A stretch of DNA of 64,000 bases from Pontibacter ummariensis (lineage in GTDB: Bacteria; Bacteroidota; Bacteroidia; Cytophagales; Hymenobacteraceae): positions 144,886 to 208,885 of the forward strand of contig NZ_FZOQ01000010.1 of NCBI RefSeq assembly GCF_900188175.1, written 5' to 3'. Below, one piece after another: positions 44,093-52,957 of the stretch. The position numbers were made by a program, and so were the translations under genes. The notes under the pieces are model-generated. The model made no database searches. It saw only the letters and a program-made list of their open reading frames with translations, and was not told the origin of the DNA. The first letter of the stretch is position 1. Every line of letters starts with the position of its first letter.

Positions 44093-45181
44093 ATGAACAA
44101 CAAGATATACTTTACCCCCGGTCCCTCTGAACTGTACCCAACGGTACCACAGCACATGCAAACCGCCCTACAGCAGAAGATCGGGAGCATCTCGCACCGC
44201 AGTAAGCAGTTCCAGGAGATCTATGCCCATGCCGTATCCGGTTTGCGCCAGCTGTTGCAGTTACCAGATAACTACGAGGTGTTGTTTTTAGCTTCTGCTA
44301 CCGAAGTGTGGGAACGGGCTATACAGAACAATGTGGAGCACGAGAGCTTCCATTTGGTGAACGGTTCTTTTTCAGAGCGTTTTTACGAAACGGCACAGGA
44401 GTTGGGCCGGGCAGCACAAAAGTACGAGGCACCATTCGGGCAGGGCTTTGATGTAAACGACATTGAGGTACCGGAAACGGCTGAACTGGTAGCCCTTATC
44501 CAGAACGAAACGAGTTCGGGTGCTAGCCTGCCCGTTTCCGAGATCAACAAGTTTAGGGAGAAAGCCTCTCCGGACGCTTTAATTTACGTGGATGCTGTTT
44601 CCTCCCTGCCCTACCCTGCCTTTGACTTTGGTAAGGTAGACTCGGTGTATGTGTCAGTGCAGAAGTGCTTTGGCCTGCCAGCCGGTTTAGGCGTATGGTT
44701 GCTGAACGAGCGTTGCGTTGCCAAAGCAGAGGCTTTACTCGGGAAAGGACTCTCCATCGGTTCTTACCATAGCCTTCCCTCCCTCCTGAGCAAAGCAAAA
44801 GTAAACCAGACGGTGGAAACCCCTAACGTGCTGGACATTTACCTTCTTGGGCAAGTGGTAGAAGACATGAACCGGAAAGGGGCAGAAACGATCCGACAGG
44901 AGGCAGACGAAAAGGCAGCTGCCATTTATGCTTTCCTGGAGCGCAGCAAGACCTTTTCACCTGCTGTAGAGAGTCCGGAGCATCGCTCCCGAACCACCAT
45001 TGTGGCCAACACCACCGTACCTGCCTCAGAGATAAACAAATGGCTAGCCGAATTTAATATGGCCGTAGGCAGTGGCTACGGCAAGCACAAGGAAGGGCAA
45101 ATCCGTATCGCTAATTTCCCGGCCCATAGCCCGGAGCAGGTAAACAAATTAGTTCAGAAGCTGGAAGAGCTATTCGGTTAA
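44093..45181 (+). CDS. serC: Phosphoserine transaminase-like class V aminotransferase
   Basis: 362 residues. FTPGPSELYPTV at the N-terminus and GSISHRSKQF are typical of SerC/class V enzymes. PLP-binding Lys191 lies in VSVQKCFGLPAG, with Asp167 in LIYVDAVSS. It would convert 3-phosphohydroxypyruvate to phosphoserine, the step between the two activities of the upstream fusion; the assignment rests partly on this context (49-bp spacing). A TACTTTGG box at 44061-44068 could give an internal promoter. The C-terminal part is more alanine-glyoxylate-like, so a different amino acceptor is possible. Confidence 0.88.
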   Translation: MNNKIYFTPGPSELYPTVPQHMQTALQQKIGSISHRSKQFQEIYAHAVSGLRQLLQLPDNYEVLFLASATEVWERAIQNNVEHESFHLVNGSFSERFYETAQELGRAAQKYEAPFGQGFDVNDIEVPETAELVALIQNETSSGASLPVSEINKFREKASPDALIYVDAVSSLPYPAFDFGKVDSVYVSVQKCFGLPAGLGVWLLNERCVAKAEALLGKGLSIGSYHSLPSLLSKAKVNQTVETPNVLDIYLLGQVVEDMNRKGAETIRQEADEKAAAIYAFLERSKTFSPAVESPEHRSRTTIVANTTVPASEINKWLAEFNMAVGSGYGKHKEGQIRIANFPAHSPEQVNKLVQKLEELFG

Positions 45182-45195
45182 GATAAGTAGCAAGA

Positions 45196-45241
45196 AAAAA
45201 AGGAGGGGGTCGACACACCGAGTAGCGGCCCCTCCTTTTTT
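45196..45241 (+). terminator. Terminator after serC
   Basis: A 13-bp stem (AAAAAAGGAGGGG / CCCCTCCTTTTTT) with a 20-nt loop and a T-run within the right arm. Confidence 0.8.
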
Positions 45242-45287
45242 CCCTTCCGGCTCTAACCAGCGTATAATACGCACAGTTTATTGTAAG

Positions 45288-45383
45288 ATGGAAATAAGCG
45301 TTGCATTCTTAGAGTTGGCGGTAGAGCTAACAGCTATGGCGCTTCACAAAAAGCAGGCTAGCCGAACAGGCAAGAAAAGCTAA
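45288..45383 (+). CDS. Possible 31-residue small protein
   Basis: A short frame, ATG 45288 to TAA 45383, in the gap between serC and the convergent gene at 45389. The product starts MEISVAFLELAVELTAMALH and ends in a basic KKQASRTGKKS tail, a pattern of hydrophobic helix plus positive tail seen in small membrane peptides. A GTATAATACG stretch lies 30 bp upstream. No homology can be claimed; it may be a chance frame. Confidence 0.3.
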   Translation: MEISVAFLELAVELTAMALHKKQASRTGKKS

Positions 45384-45388
45384 TCGAT

Positions 45389-45922
45389 TTAAAAAGTCTG
45401 CCCTATCTCCTGCTTCACGTAGCTCAGGGCCCGCTCGGTTGGGTCTTGCTCCGTGTTGAGTACTGTCTCCAGTATACGCTTGGCCAGTTCTGTGCCACGG
45501 GCTCCTTCGGGCAGTTCCTGATATGTTTTGTTGATCAGGTTCACCACGTCCTCGCGGGCATGCTTTACCTGCTGCCAGGCCTGTTCGGTCATGTACACCT
45601 GCTGCGACAAATTGTGATTAAATTCGTTCCTGATTTCTGCCAAAAGCACCCGGTGATACTCCGCAGCCGTGTGGCCTGCACCGCTCACCCGCACCAGCAA
45701 ATTGCTTGGGGTAATACGCTCGAGTAACAGCACCACCCGTTCGTAAGCCTGTAAACGGATAGGCACCACAACTTCACTATTCTTCTGTCGTAACTCCAAT
45801 AACCTGATCTTATAGTCTCGCTCATAGTGTTTCTTTACCAGGTAGTACATGGCAAAGGCCACGATTAGGGCTGGCACGGTAATTTTGAGGAGGTCTATGA
45901 TAAAGAGGAGAGATTCTTCCAT
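45389..45922 (-). CDS. Conserved hypothetical protein with one membrane span
   Basis: 177 residues. One N-terminal membrane span (about 5-27, LLFIIDLLKITVPALIVAFAMYYLV), then a basic segment (KKHYERDYKIRLLELRQK) and a cytoplasmic helical domain including YERVVLLLERITPSNLLVRVS and EIRNEFNHNLSQQVYMTEQAW. This layout matches a small conserved Bacteroidota family often found near Fe-S and cofactor genes, recalled without certainty. The function is unknown. The A-type Fe-S carrier gene is the divergent neighbour. Confidence 0.75.
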   Translation of the reverse strand: MEESLLFIIDLLKITVPALIVAFAMYYLVKKHYERDYKIRLLELRQKNSEVVVPIRLQAYERVVLLLERITPSNLLVRVSGAGHTAAEYHRVLLAEIRNEFNHNLSQQVYMTEQAWQQVKHAREDVVNLINKTYQELPEGARGTELAKRILETVLNTEQDPTERALSYVKQEIGQTF

Positions 45923-46044
45923 ATTAGTCTGGTTTGAAAGTATAAATATCGCAAAAAATTAATTTAGGATACATGAATCATTTAAGCAGCCTGGCTGTTT
46001 AAGAAGTACGAAGCGAGCTACAAGCATAATTCCTGATTATTGTG

Positions 46045-46052
46045 TAAGTTTG
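46045..46052 (+). promoter_or_regulatory. Candidate -7 box of the Fe-S carrier gene
   Basis: TAAGTTTG fits TAnnTTTG exactly. It overlaps the TTG at 46050 that opens the longest frame, so the true translation start must be downstream, at 46065 or 46080. Confidence 0.5.
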
Positions 46053-46079
46053 TGGCTACAAATAATGAATAGCATAATT

Positions 46080-46427
46080 ATGGCAACAGAAACAAAAACT
46101 GCACCCATCACGCTGACAGAAAGAGCCTTAGCTGAGGTTAAGAATATAATGCAAGAGAAAAATGTTCCGGCAGAATATGGCCTGCGCGTTGGGGTGCAGG
46201 GCGGCGGCTGCTCTGGTATGTCTTACCTGCTGGGTTTCGACAAGCCAAAGGATGCCGATGAAGTATTTCACCTGGACGGCGTAGACCTGATCATGGACAA
46301 GAAGCACGGCATGTACGTAATGGGCATGGAAGTGGACTTCCAGGACGGCCTGAACGCACGTGGTTTTACGTTTAACAACCCGCAGGCACAGAGCACATGC
46401 GGTTGTGGTAGCTCCTTCTCCGCTTAA
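46080..46427 (+). CDS. A-type iron-sulfur cluster carrier (IscA/ErpA/SufA family)
   Basis: 115 residues from the ATG at 46080; an upstream ATG at 46065 would add five residues, and the TTG at 46050 is excluded by the promoter box. The three cluster-binding cysteines are present: Cys44 in GGGCSGMSY, Cys107 and Cys109 in STCGCGSSFSA. It accepts or hands over Fe-S clusters. The exact paralogue (IscA, SufA or ErpA) cannot be told from sequence. Followed by a 28-bp perfect palindrome terminator. Confidence 0.95.
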   Translation: MATETKTAPITLTERALAEVKNIMQEKNVPAEYGLRVGVQGGGCSGMSYLLGFDKPKDADEVFHLDGVDLIMDKKHGMYVMGMEVDFQDGLNARGFTFNNPQAQSTCGCGSSFSA

Positions 46428-46458
46428 TTAAGAAAACCTTCTTTCTCTTTAATAGGCA

Positions 46459-46490
46459 AAGCCCTGTCAGCTGACAGGGCTTTGTTATTT
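46459..46490 (+). terminator. Terminator after the Fe-S carrier gene
   Basis: CAAAGCCCTGTCAG and CTGACAGGGCTTTG form a perfect 28-bp palindrome, followed by TTATTTT. Confidence 0.8.
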
Positions 46491-46509
46491 TCTCATTTGG
46501 CACTTTGTA

Positions 46510-46572
46510 GCGCAAGCATCTGCTTGTGCTTTTTTCTGGATAGCGATTCCTAGCACAAGCGGATGCTTGCGA
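46510..46572. repeat. REP/BIME-like pair of inverted palindromes
   Basis: Arms 46510-46530 and 46552-46572 are inverted copies (19 of 21 bases match) with a 21-nt spacer. Each arm is itself a small palindrome (CAAGCATCTGCTTG; CAAGCGGATGCTTG). It lies between the Fe-S carrier terminator and the convergent ChaN-like gene. The structure is that of a repetitive extragenic palindrome pair; copy number in the genome cannot be seen from one window. Confidence 0.6.
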
Positions 46573-46586
46573 CAGGAACCGCCTCT

Positions 46587-47495
46587 TTAGAACGTCCTGG
46601 TCATGCTTTTGGGCACGACGAGTATAAAGTCCGCTTTCTCCTTATTGTCCTCCAGTAGCTTGTCCAGATCCTCCTGTAACACGGTGGTAATGGTACGCAC
46701 CTTCGCTTCAGGCTTCTCCTGTTTCAGATACCAGCCAATGCCCTCAAAATTATCGGAGTGGTAGGCCCCGTTGAAGTGCAGTAATTGCCTCCCCTGCTCC
46801 ACCTGCTCTCCGATAAAGTGCGCCATGGTGGCGTCCTTAAGTGCCTGTGCCTGCACAATATTTTCACTCTTGGTATTGCCATGGATATTGCGCCCAAACA
46901 TGGACAGCATTCTTTTATAACCCGGCAAGTCCATATCTACGGTTACAGGAAGCGGAGCTATGTAGGCCTTCGCATCTGCTGAAAGGCCTTCCAAGGCATG
47001 CACCCCTCCTCCCGATACCATAGCTGCGTAACGGCGCGGCACGTTCGTGGCAATGACAGGAATCCTTTTTTCCTTCGCAAACTGAAGTATCGGCTTATAA
47101 TCCGTTTTGTAATTGGGCCAGGGCCTCGACTCCTGCTCAAAGTTACCCTCAGGTACCAAACCCGCCAGGTACTCGTTTAATACCAACTGCACGTCGGCCT
47201 CAAACATTTCTGTTCCTAAAACTAACCTCTTTGGATTCTCCTGATAAAGGTCTTTTGCCACCTCCAGTTGCAGCCAGTGCGCGATGGGGTCGTTGTGCTG
47301 CTCCCCAAAAAGCACGACGTCCGCCTTCTGCAGTTCGTCCAGCATCTTACCGTAGCTGATTTGTTTGCCGTTCTTCGTAAAGAGGCGGTAGGCTGGCTTG
47401 TCTTTATCCTGGGCGGAAGTAGCTGTTAAAACCATCAGAAAGAGCAGCGTTAGAACCGAGGTTCTGGTTATTTTCCACGTGTTTGTCATGTCCAT
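46587..47495 (-). CDS. ChaN-like (DUF399) heme-binding domain protein
   Basis: 302 residues. Signal peptide ending TATSAQDK, without a lipobox Cys. The ChaN family motifs are FGEQHNDPIAHWLQLEVAK, LGTEMFEADVQLVLNEYL and HFNGAYHSDNFEGIGWYL. ChaN of Campylobacter binds heme and helps iron uptake; whether this member does so is inference. No iron-uptake gene is adjacent. It is monocistronic and starts just upstream of the permease terminator. Confidence 0.85.
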   Translation of the reverse strand: MDMTNTWKITRTSVLTLLFLMVLTATSAQDKDKPAYRLFTKNGKQISYGKMLDELQKADVVLFGEQHNDPIAHWLQLEVAKDLYQENPKRLVLGTEMFEADVQLVLNEYLAGLVPEGNFEQESRPWPNYKTDYKPILQFAKEKRIPVIATNVPRRYAAMVSGGGVHALEGLSADAKAYIAPLPVTVDMDLPGYKRMLSMFGRNIHGNTKSENIVQAQALKDATMAHFIGEQVEQGRQLLHFNGAYHSDNFEGIGWYLKQEKPEAKVRTITTVLQEDLDKLLEDNKEKADFILVVPKSMTRTF

Positions 47496-47504
47496 CTAAT
47501 TTAC

Positions 47505-47532
47505 AAAAAAACCGGCCCATACAGGGCCGGCT
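47505..47532 (-). terminator. Terminator after the ABC permease gene
   Basis: A 7-bp GC stem (CCGGCCC / GGGCCGG) followed on the minus strand by seven T. Confidence 0.8.
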
Positions 47533-47571
47533 CTCAAGTTTCATTTTATTCGTAATCTGTGTCAGTTAGCA

Positions 47572-48912
47572 CTATACCCGGTAGAACAGCCACTTTGAGA
47601 GCTCTTTGTAGTTTACCTTTTTGCCGTACATCAGGATGCCCACGCGGTATATGCGGGCAGCGATCCAGGTGGTAAACACAAAGCCGGCAATAAGTAGCGC
47701 CATAGAAAGCAAAAGCTCCCAAGCTGGCACTCCGAAAGGTATACGTACCATCATTACAATGGGTGAGGTAAAGGGAATGATGGACATCCAGAAAGAAACC
47801 GGTCCATCAGGGTTCTTTAGCACCAGCGAGTATGACATGATGAAGGAGATAATGAGCGGGATTGTGATCGGGAACATAAACTGCTGGGTATCCGTCTCGT
47901 TGTCCACTGCCGCACCAATAGCCCCAAACAGAGAGCCATAGAGCAGGTAGCCGCCCAGAAAGTAAAACAGGAAACAACCGATAATAAGCGGCAGATTCAG
48001 GTTGTTGAAGGCATTGATGGCAGAGGCAACAACCTCTGCTCCCTCGCTATCCTTGGTGGCCTCCCCTGTCTCCTCATCTTCGCCTGTAGCCGCAGCACGC
48101 CCTGCAGCAAGCTGTTGTGCAGGGGTAGGGGCAGCTTCTACCCCAAAGGCTGACTGTACCCCTGTCACTACCACTGTAGAGAGGATGACCCATAACAAAA
48201 ACTGCGTAAGGCCAACGGCAGCTATCCCAATGATCTTTCCCATCATCAATTGAAAAGGCTTCACCGATGAGATCATGACCTCTACAATACGGTTGGTTTT
48301 CTCCTCGATAATGCCGCGCATGATCTGCACCCCGTACAGGAAGATAAAGAAGTAAATGATGAAAGCGCCGGCAATGCCTGCCCCGGAGGTTACCCATACG
48401 TTGTTATCCTTCTCCCCCTGGTCGCTCAGGTTGATGGTCGCCAGGCTAATGTCTGCTTCTATTCGTTCCAGCGTTTCCCGGTCCAGGCCAGACGCCATAA
48501 AGCGCTGGTTCTCGATTTCTTTTTCCAGTGCATTCTCCAGGCGCACCTGTGTCTGGTAGCTGGTGTTCTTCTTCGAGTAGATCGTAATTCCCTCCGGGTT
48601 GTCCACCGTGATCTTGGGGATGTAAAGAAGGGCGGTGTTGTCTGTCTCCTGGTACACGAACTTGGCTTGCTCCAGGGAGCCTTGCAGCGGAATGTAGGTC
48701 AGGTCCTTCTTATTCTCCAGCTTATCTGCAAACAGGCCACTTTCGTCCAGCACCATCACGGTTTCCGTCTCATCGGACATAGACACCAGCCAGGCCGGCA
48801 ACACCATAAAAGCCGCCAATAGGATAGGGGTCAGGAGCGTCATGATGATAAAGCTCTTCTTGCGCACGCGTGTCAGGTACTCGCGTTGTATGATCAACCA
48901 GATTTTAGACAT
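47572..48912 (-). CDS. ABC-2 type exporter permease (NatB-like)
   Basis: 446 residues. A first membrane span at about 20-45 (SFIIMTLLTPILLAAFMVLPAWL), a periplasmic domain at about 50-180, then five or so spans. A long loop at about 262-310, rich in Glu/Ala/Gly, interrupts spans 3 and 4. It matches the NatB/YhaP exporter family, which export sodium or other substrates. Its start overlaps the 3' end of the ATPase gene by 8 bp, so the two are translationally coupled. The substrate is unknown. Confidence 0.9.
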   Translation of the reverse strand: MSKIWLIIQREYLTRVRKKSFIIMTLLTPILLAAFMVLPAWLVSMSDETETVMVLDESGLFADKLENKKDLTYIPLQGSLEQAKFVYQETDNTALLYIPKITVDNPEGITIYSKKNTSYQTQVRLENALEKEIENQRFMASGLDRETLERIEADISLATINLSDQGEKDNNVWVTSGAGIAGAFIIYFFIFLYGVQIMRGIIEEKTNRIVEVMISSVKPFQLMMGKIIGIAAVGLTQFLLWVILSTVVVTGVQSAFGVEAAPTPAQQLAAGRAAATGEDEETGEATKDSEGAEVVASAINAFNNLNLPLIIGCFLFYFLGGYLLYGSLFGAIGAAVDNETDTQQFMFPITIPLIISFIMSYSLVLKNPDGPVSFWMSIIPFTSPIVMMVRIPFGVPAWELLLSMALLIAGFVFTTWIAARIYRVGILMYGKKVNYKELSKWLFYRV

Positions 48913-49816
48913 GGTGGGTTTCTTTTACTTTCCGGATAAAGATATCATTGATGCTCGGTACCAGCTCTATAAAAGAGTGTACCTCTACGCGCTGAATCAG
49001 GTAGCGCAGCAGGTCATTTGGTGTGGTGTTGTTCAGAAGCTTTACGTCGGCTCTAAAAGTTCCATGGTTGTCGTGCTGCTCCAGTACCTGAAAGTCAGGG
49101 GAAGTGATCATGAGCTGTCCATTCCCGATGATCTGATAGGTATCCGTCTTGTAGGCGTCCTTTATTTCCTGCACGGGCCCGTCCAGCACCTTGCGCGAGC
49201 GGTTAATCAGGGCAATGTTATCGCAGAGCTCCTCTACAGATTCCATGCGGTGGGTAGAGAATATAATGGTGGCACCATTGTCGCGCAAGCGGAGAATCTC
49301 GTCTTTGATCAGGTTGGCATTTATCGGGTCGAAGCCGGAGAAAGGCTCGTCCAGGATAATGAGTGAAGGTTCGTGCAGCACTGTGGCAATGAACTGCACC
49401 TTCTGCTGCATGCCCTTCGACAGGTCCTCTATGTTTTTGTCAATCCAGTCCCGTATCTCAAATCGGTCTATCCAGGCCTTGATGCGCGCTTTGGCCTCGC
49501 TCTTGCTCAAGCCCTTTAGCTGTGCCAGGTACAACAACTGCTCCCCTACTTTCATCTTCTTATACAGGCCCCGCTCCTCGGGCAGGTAACCGATATCCTT
49601 GATGTGATCAGGCTTCAGCCGCTCCCCTTTAAAGTATATCTCGCCGCTGTCTGCCCCTGTAATTTGTGTGATGATGCGAATCAGAGAGGTTTTACCGGCA
49701 CCGTTTGGACCTAGAAGGCCAAAAATGCAGCCGGCCGGGATTTCGAAACTCACATGATCGAGCGCTGTGTGGTTCGCGTAAGTCTTTGTTACGTCTTCGA
49801 TTTTCAGGATAATCAA
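48905..49816 (-). CDS. ABC transporter ATP-binding protein (NatA-like)
   Basis: 303 residues. Walker A GPNGAGKTSLI, signature LSKGMQQKVQF, Walker B SLIILDEPFSGFDP and the H-loop STHRMESVEELCD are all present. The C-terminal domain (about 220-303) is of the DUF4162 type seen in NatA-like ATPases. Partner of the permease at 47572. Confidence 0.94.
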   Translation of the reverse strand: MIILKIEDVTKTYANHTALDHVSFEIPAGCIFGLLGPNGAGKTSLIRIITQITGADSGEIYFKGERLKPDHIKDIGYLPEERGLYKKMKVGEQLLYLAQLKGLSKSEAKARIKAWIDRFEIRDWIDKNIEDLSKGMQQKVQFIATVLHEPSLIILDEPFSGFDPINANLIKDEILRLRDNGATIIFSTHRMESVEELCDNIALINRSRKVLDGPVQEIKDAYKTDTYQIIGNGQLMITSPDFQVLEQHDNHGTFRADVKLLNNTTPNDLLRYLIQRVEVHSFIELVPSINDIFIRKVKETHHV

Positions 49817-49952
49817 CGCTGCTGTTCTTTTGGTTTATTCAAATGTACCTTTCTGAACGGTAAAGGACAAAAGTATATTACTACCTGCCTATGTTTATCG
49901 ACGAAGCCAGAAACTAACCCGATAAAGCGAAGACCGGAACGGCACAGAACTC

Positions 49953-49993
49953 AAAAAGAGCGCCCCTGCCTTCATTAGAAAAGCAGGGGCGCC
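49953..49993 (-). terminator. Terminator after dnaJ
   Basis: A 10-bp GC stem (GCGCCCCTGC / GCAGGGGCGC), 13-nt loop, then CTCTTTTT on the minus strand. It closes the grpE-dnaJ operon. Confidence 0.85.
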
Positions 49994-50015
49994 TGTATAA
50001 TCTCTTCCTTGGTTT

Positions 50016-51164
50016 CTACTGGAAGTAGTCTTTTACTTTCTCGAAGAAGCCTTTCTCGTTCTTGCCTGGGTGCGGCGTAAAGTTACTCGATTCACGCAAG
50101 CCTTCCAGCACGGCCTTCTCGTCACTGCTAAGCGTCTTCGGTGTCCACACGTTCACGTGAATCAACTGATCGCCTTTGCCATAGCCGTTAATATCCTGAA
50201 TGCCTTTGCCTCGCAGCCTGAAGATCTCACCACTCTGTGTACCTGGCTTGATGGTGATCTTCACTTTACCAGTTATCGTAGGTACTTCTACCTCGGCACC
50301 CAGTGCTGCATCCACAAAACTGATGTACTGATCAAAGATCACGTTATTGCCATCGCGCTTCAGGGTTGGGTGCGCCTCTTCTTCTATTTGAATCAGCAGG
50401 TCTCCTGGCACGCCACCACGCTCCGGCACGTTGCCCTTACCGCTCATCGACAGTTGCATGCCATCCATTACCCCGGCAGGTACGTTGATCGAGATTACCT
50501 CTTCGCGTAGCTCGCGTCCGCTACCATGGCACGCCTCACAGTTATTCGTCACAATGCGGCCTTCCCCGTTACAGGTAGGGCAAGTGGCGGTGGACACCAT
50601 CTGGCCCAGCATCGTGTTTACGACCTTGCGCACCTGTCCTGATCCCTGGCAGGAGTTACAGGTTTGCATTTCGGTGCCGTTCTTCGCGCCGTTGCCCCCG
50701 CAGGTGTCACAGGCCTCGTAACGCTTCACCTTTATCTTTTTCTCTACCCCGTTGGCTACTTCCTCCAGGTTAAGCTTTAGCTTGATGCGCAGGTTAGAGC
50801 CTTTACGGGTACGGCGGCCGCCGCCGGAACGCGCACCTCCGAAGAAGCTCTCAAACGGACTGCCCCCGCCACCGAAAATATCACCGAACTGCGAGAAGAT
50901 ATCCTCCATGTTCATGCCACCGCCGCCGCCGAAGCCGCCGTTCATGCCCTGATGGCCGAACTGGTCGTAACGCTGCCGTTTCTGCTGATCGCTCAGCACC
51001 TCGTACGCCTCGGCCGCCTCCTTAAACTTATCCTCGGCCGTTGGGTCGTCCGGGTTTTTATCGGGGTGGTACTTAATGGCGATTTTGCGGTAAGCTTTTT
51101 TTATCTCCTCCTGGCTCGCGCTTTTGCTTAGCCCCAAAACCTCATAATAATCTCTCTTAGCCAT
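50016..51164 (-). CDS. dnaJ: Molecular chaperone DnaJ
   Basis: 382 residues. J domain with the HPD motif (KYHPDKN) at about 32-38, Gly/Phe-rich linker ([14 protein letters not shown]), and four zinc-binding repeats of the CxxCxGxG type ([32 protein letters not shown]). It stimulates DnaK and prevents aggregation. It is 3 bp downstream of grpE, so the two are co-expressed; dnaK itself is not in the window. Confidence 0.98.
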   Translation of the reverse strand: MAKRDYYEVLGLSKSASQEEIKKAYRKIAIKYHPDKNPDDPTAEDKFKEAAEAYEVLSDQQKRQRYDQFGHQGMNGGFGGGGGMNMEDIFSQFGDIFGGGGSPFESFFGGARSGGGRRTRKGSNLRIKLKLNLEEVANGVEKKIKVKRYEACDTCGGNGAKNGTEMQTCNSCQGSGQVRKVVNTMLGQMVSTATCPTCNGEGRIVTNNCEACHGSGRELREEVISINVPAGVMDGMQLSMSGKGNVPERGGVPGDLLIQIEEEAHPTLKRDGNNVIFDQYISFVDAALGAEVEVPTITGKVKITIKPGTQSGEIFRLRGKGIQDINGYGKGDQLIHVNVWTPKTLSSDEKAVLEGLRESSNFTPHPGKNEKGFFEKVKDYFQ

Positions 51165-51167
51165 TAT

Positions 51168-51749
51168 TTACGCTCCTATTATAACTTTCGCGAATCGGAT
51201 CACCTTATCATTTAAGGTATATCCTTTCTCTATAACATCTACAATTTTGCCTTTCAGTTCCTCAGACGGAGCCGGAATCTGTGTAACCGCCTCGTGCATG
51301 TCGCTGTCAAAGCTGTCACCGGCTTTTATCTCCATCGGCTTCAGGCCTTTCTGCTGCGTTACATGCTTCAGCTTATGGAATACCAGTTCCAGGCCCTGCA
51401 GCATCGCATCTACGTCTTTCGTCGCCTCAATAGACTGACGCGCGCGCTCCATATCGTCCAGCACTGGCAACAGGTCACCCATCAGGTCCTGTGTGGCCGT
51501 CTTGGCCAGGTCGATACGCTCCTTTGCTGTTCTGCGTCTGAAGTTCTCAAACTCTGCCATCAGGCGCACAAACTTGTCCTTCATCTCGGCCAGTTCGGCT
51601 GCTGTATTATCCTGCTGACCCTCTTCGGCCGTCTCAGCGATTTCTTCTTCTTGGTTCAGCTCTTCGTCCTGTACCTCTGCCTCCGTTTTGGCAGTATTGT
51701 CCTGCAGTTGCTCGTTTTCCTGTTCTTTCTTAATATCTTTATCTGACAT
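51168..51749 (-). CDS. grpE: Nucleotide exchange factor GrpE
   Basis: 193 residues. A long acidic N-terminal helix rich in Glu/Gln (about 1-55), then a coiled coil and the C-terminal beta domain. Family motifs include DKFVRLMAEFENFRRRTAKER and the tail KGYTLNDKVIRFAKVIIG. It releases ADP from DnaK. Directly upstream of dnaJ. A heat-shock promoter was not recognised in the 194 bp upstream. Confidence 0.96.
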   Translation of the reverse strand: MSDKDIKKEQENEQLQDNTAKTEAEVQDEELNQEEEIAETAEEGQQDNTAAELAEMKDKFVRLMAEFENFRRRTAKERIDLAKTATQDLMGDLLPVLDDMERARQSIEATKDVDAMLQGLELVFHKLKHVTQQKGLKPMEIKAGDSFDSDMHEAVTQIPAPSEELKGKIVDVIEKGYTLNDKVIRFAKVIIGA

Positions 51750-51880
51750 AATGCCTGAATTAAGTTAGGTTAATAACTCTATGTTGTCTTGTCAATTAAC
51801 TTGCCAAACCCGGCTTCGTGCCATTCTGACACTTTTGATTCAATTCAAATCATGAAGCCTGCTCTTGTGGCTATGGCTAC

Positions 51881-51917
51881 AAAAAAATCGGTAGCAAGCT
51901 TTATAGCCTCTACCGAT
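51881..51917 (-). terminator. Terminator after obgE
   Basis: An 8-bp stem (ATCGGTAG / CTACCGAT) with a 15-nt loop; on the minus strand it is followed by seven T. Confidence 0.75.
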
Positions 51918-51943
51918 CGTTGTTATTCTACTGGAAGGGTGGT

Positions 51944-52936
51944 CTAGCTGTTAAGCGCCTCCCAGATCATGTCTTTTAGCTGCGTGAGGTTCTTTTGCGT
52001 GAGGCTCGAGATAAACACTGTCGGCAGTCCTTCTGGCAAGGTTTGGCGCATCTCCTGCTCCAGCTCCTCATCCAACATATCAGACTTGGTAACTGCTAGG
52101 ATTCGCTTCTTGTCCAAAAGCTCCGGGTTGTATGTTTCCAGCTCTTTCAGCAACACACGGTACTCCTCGGCTATGTCGGCACTCTCACAGGAAACCATAA
52201 ACAGCAGCATCGAGTTCCGCTCTATGTGGCGCAGAAAACGTAGCCCTAAGCCCTTGCCTTCAGAGGCCCCCTCAATGATACCTGGTATGTCGGCCATCAC
52301 GAAAGACTTATAGTCGCGGTAAGCCACCACCCCCAGGTTAGGCTCCAGGGTGGTAAAAGGATAGTTCGCAATCTTTGGTTTTGCCGCTGAGATAACCGAA
52401 AGCAAGGTAGACTTGCCGGCATTCGGGAAACCGACCAAACCAACATCGGCCAACAGCTTTAACTCCAGGATCACCCACTCCTCTATGCCTGGCTCACCGG
52501 GCTGGGCATAGCGGGGCGTTTGGTTCGTAGGGGACTTAAAGTGGGCATTCCCGAGGCCGCCGCGTCCGCCGGGCGTCAGGATAACCTCCTGCCCGTCCTC
52601 CGTAATCTCGCACATCAGTTCCCCCGTCTCCGCATTCCGGGCAATGGTACCCAAAGGCACTTCCAGCACCTCGTCTTTTCCCTGCGCTCCCGAAGAGTGA
52701 CTGGGACCTCCGTTCTGGCCATTCTCGGCAATCACGTGCTTGCGGTACTGCAAATGCAGCAGTGTCCAGAGTTGTGCATTCCCCCGAAGGATGACATGCC
52801 CTCCCCGGCCGCCGTCGCCACCGTCCGGGCCGCCTTTCGCCGTCTTCTTGTCACGGTGCAAGTGGGCAGACCCGCCGCCGCCGTGGCCCGAGCGCGAGTT
52901 GATCTTTACGTAATCTATAAAATTGGATGATGCCAA
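51944..52936 (-). CDS. obgE: GTPase Obg/CgtA
   Basis: 330 residues. Glycine-rich Obg fold (about 1-158; [32 protein letters not shown]), then the GTPase domain with G1 [13 protein letters not shown]3 [16 protein letters not shown] and the NKxD-type TKSD. Involved in ribosome assembly and the stringent response. It lies 21 bp downstream of adk in the same direction. Confidence 0.97.
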   Translation of the reverse strand: MASSNFIDYVKINSRSGHGGGGSAHLHRDKKTAKGGPDGGDGGRGGHVILRGNAQLWTLLHLQYRKHVIAENGQNGGPSHSSGAQGKDEVLEVPLGTIARNAETGELMCEITEDGQEVILTPGGRGGLGNAHFKSPTNQTPRYAQPGEPGIEEWVILELKLLADVGLVGFPNAGKSTLLSVISAAKPKIANYPFTTLEPNLGVVAYRDYKSFVMADIPGIIEGASEGKGLGLRFLRHIERNSMLLFMVSCESADIAEEYRVLLKELETYNPELLDKKRILAVTKSDMLDEELEQEMRQTLPEGLPTVFISSLTQKNLTQLKDMIWEALNS

Positions 52937-52957
52937 ATCTGGTAAGCGTAAAAGGGC

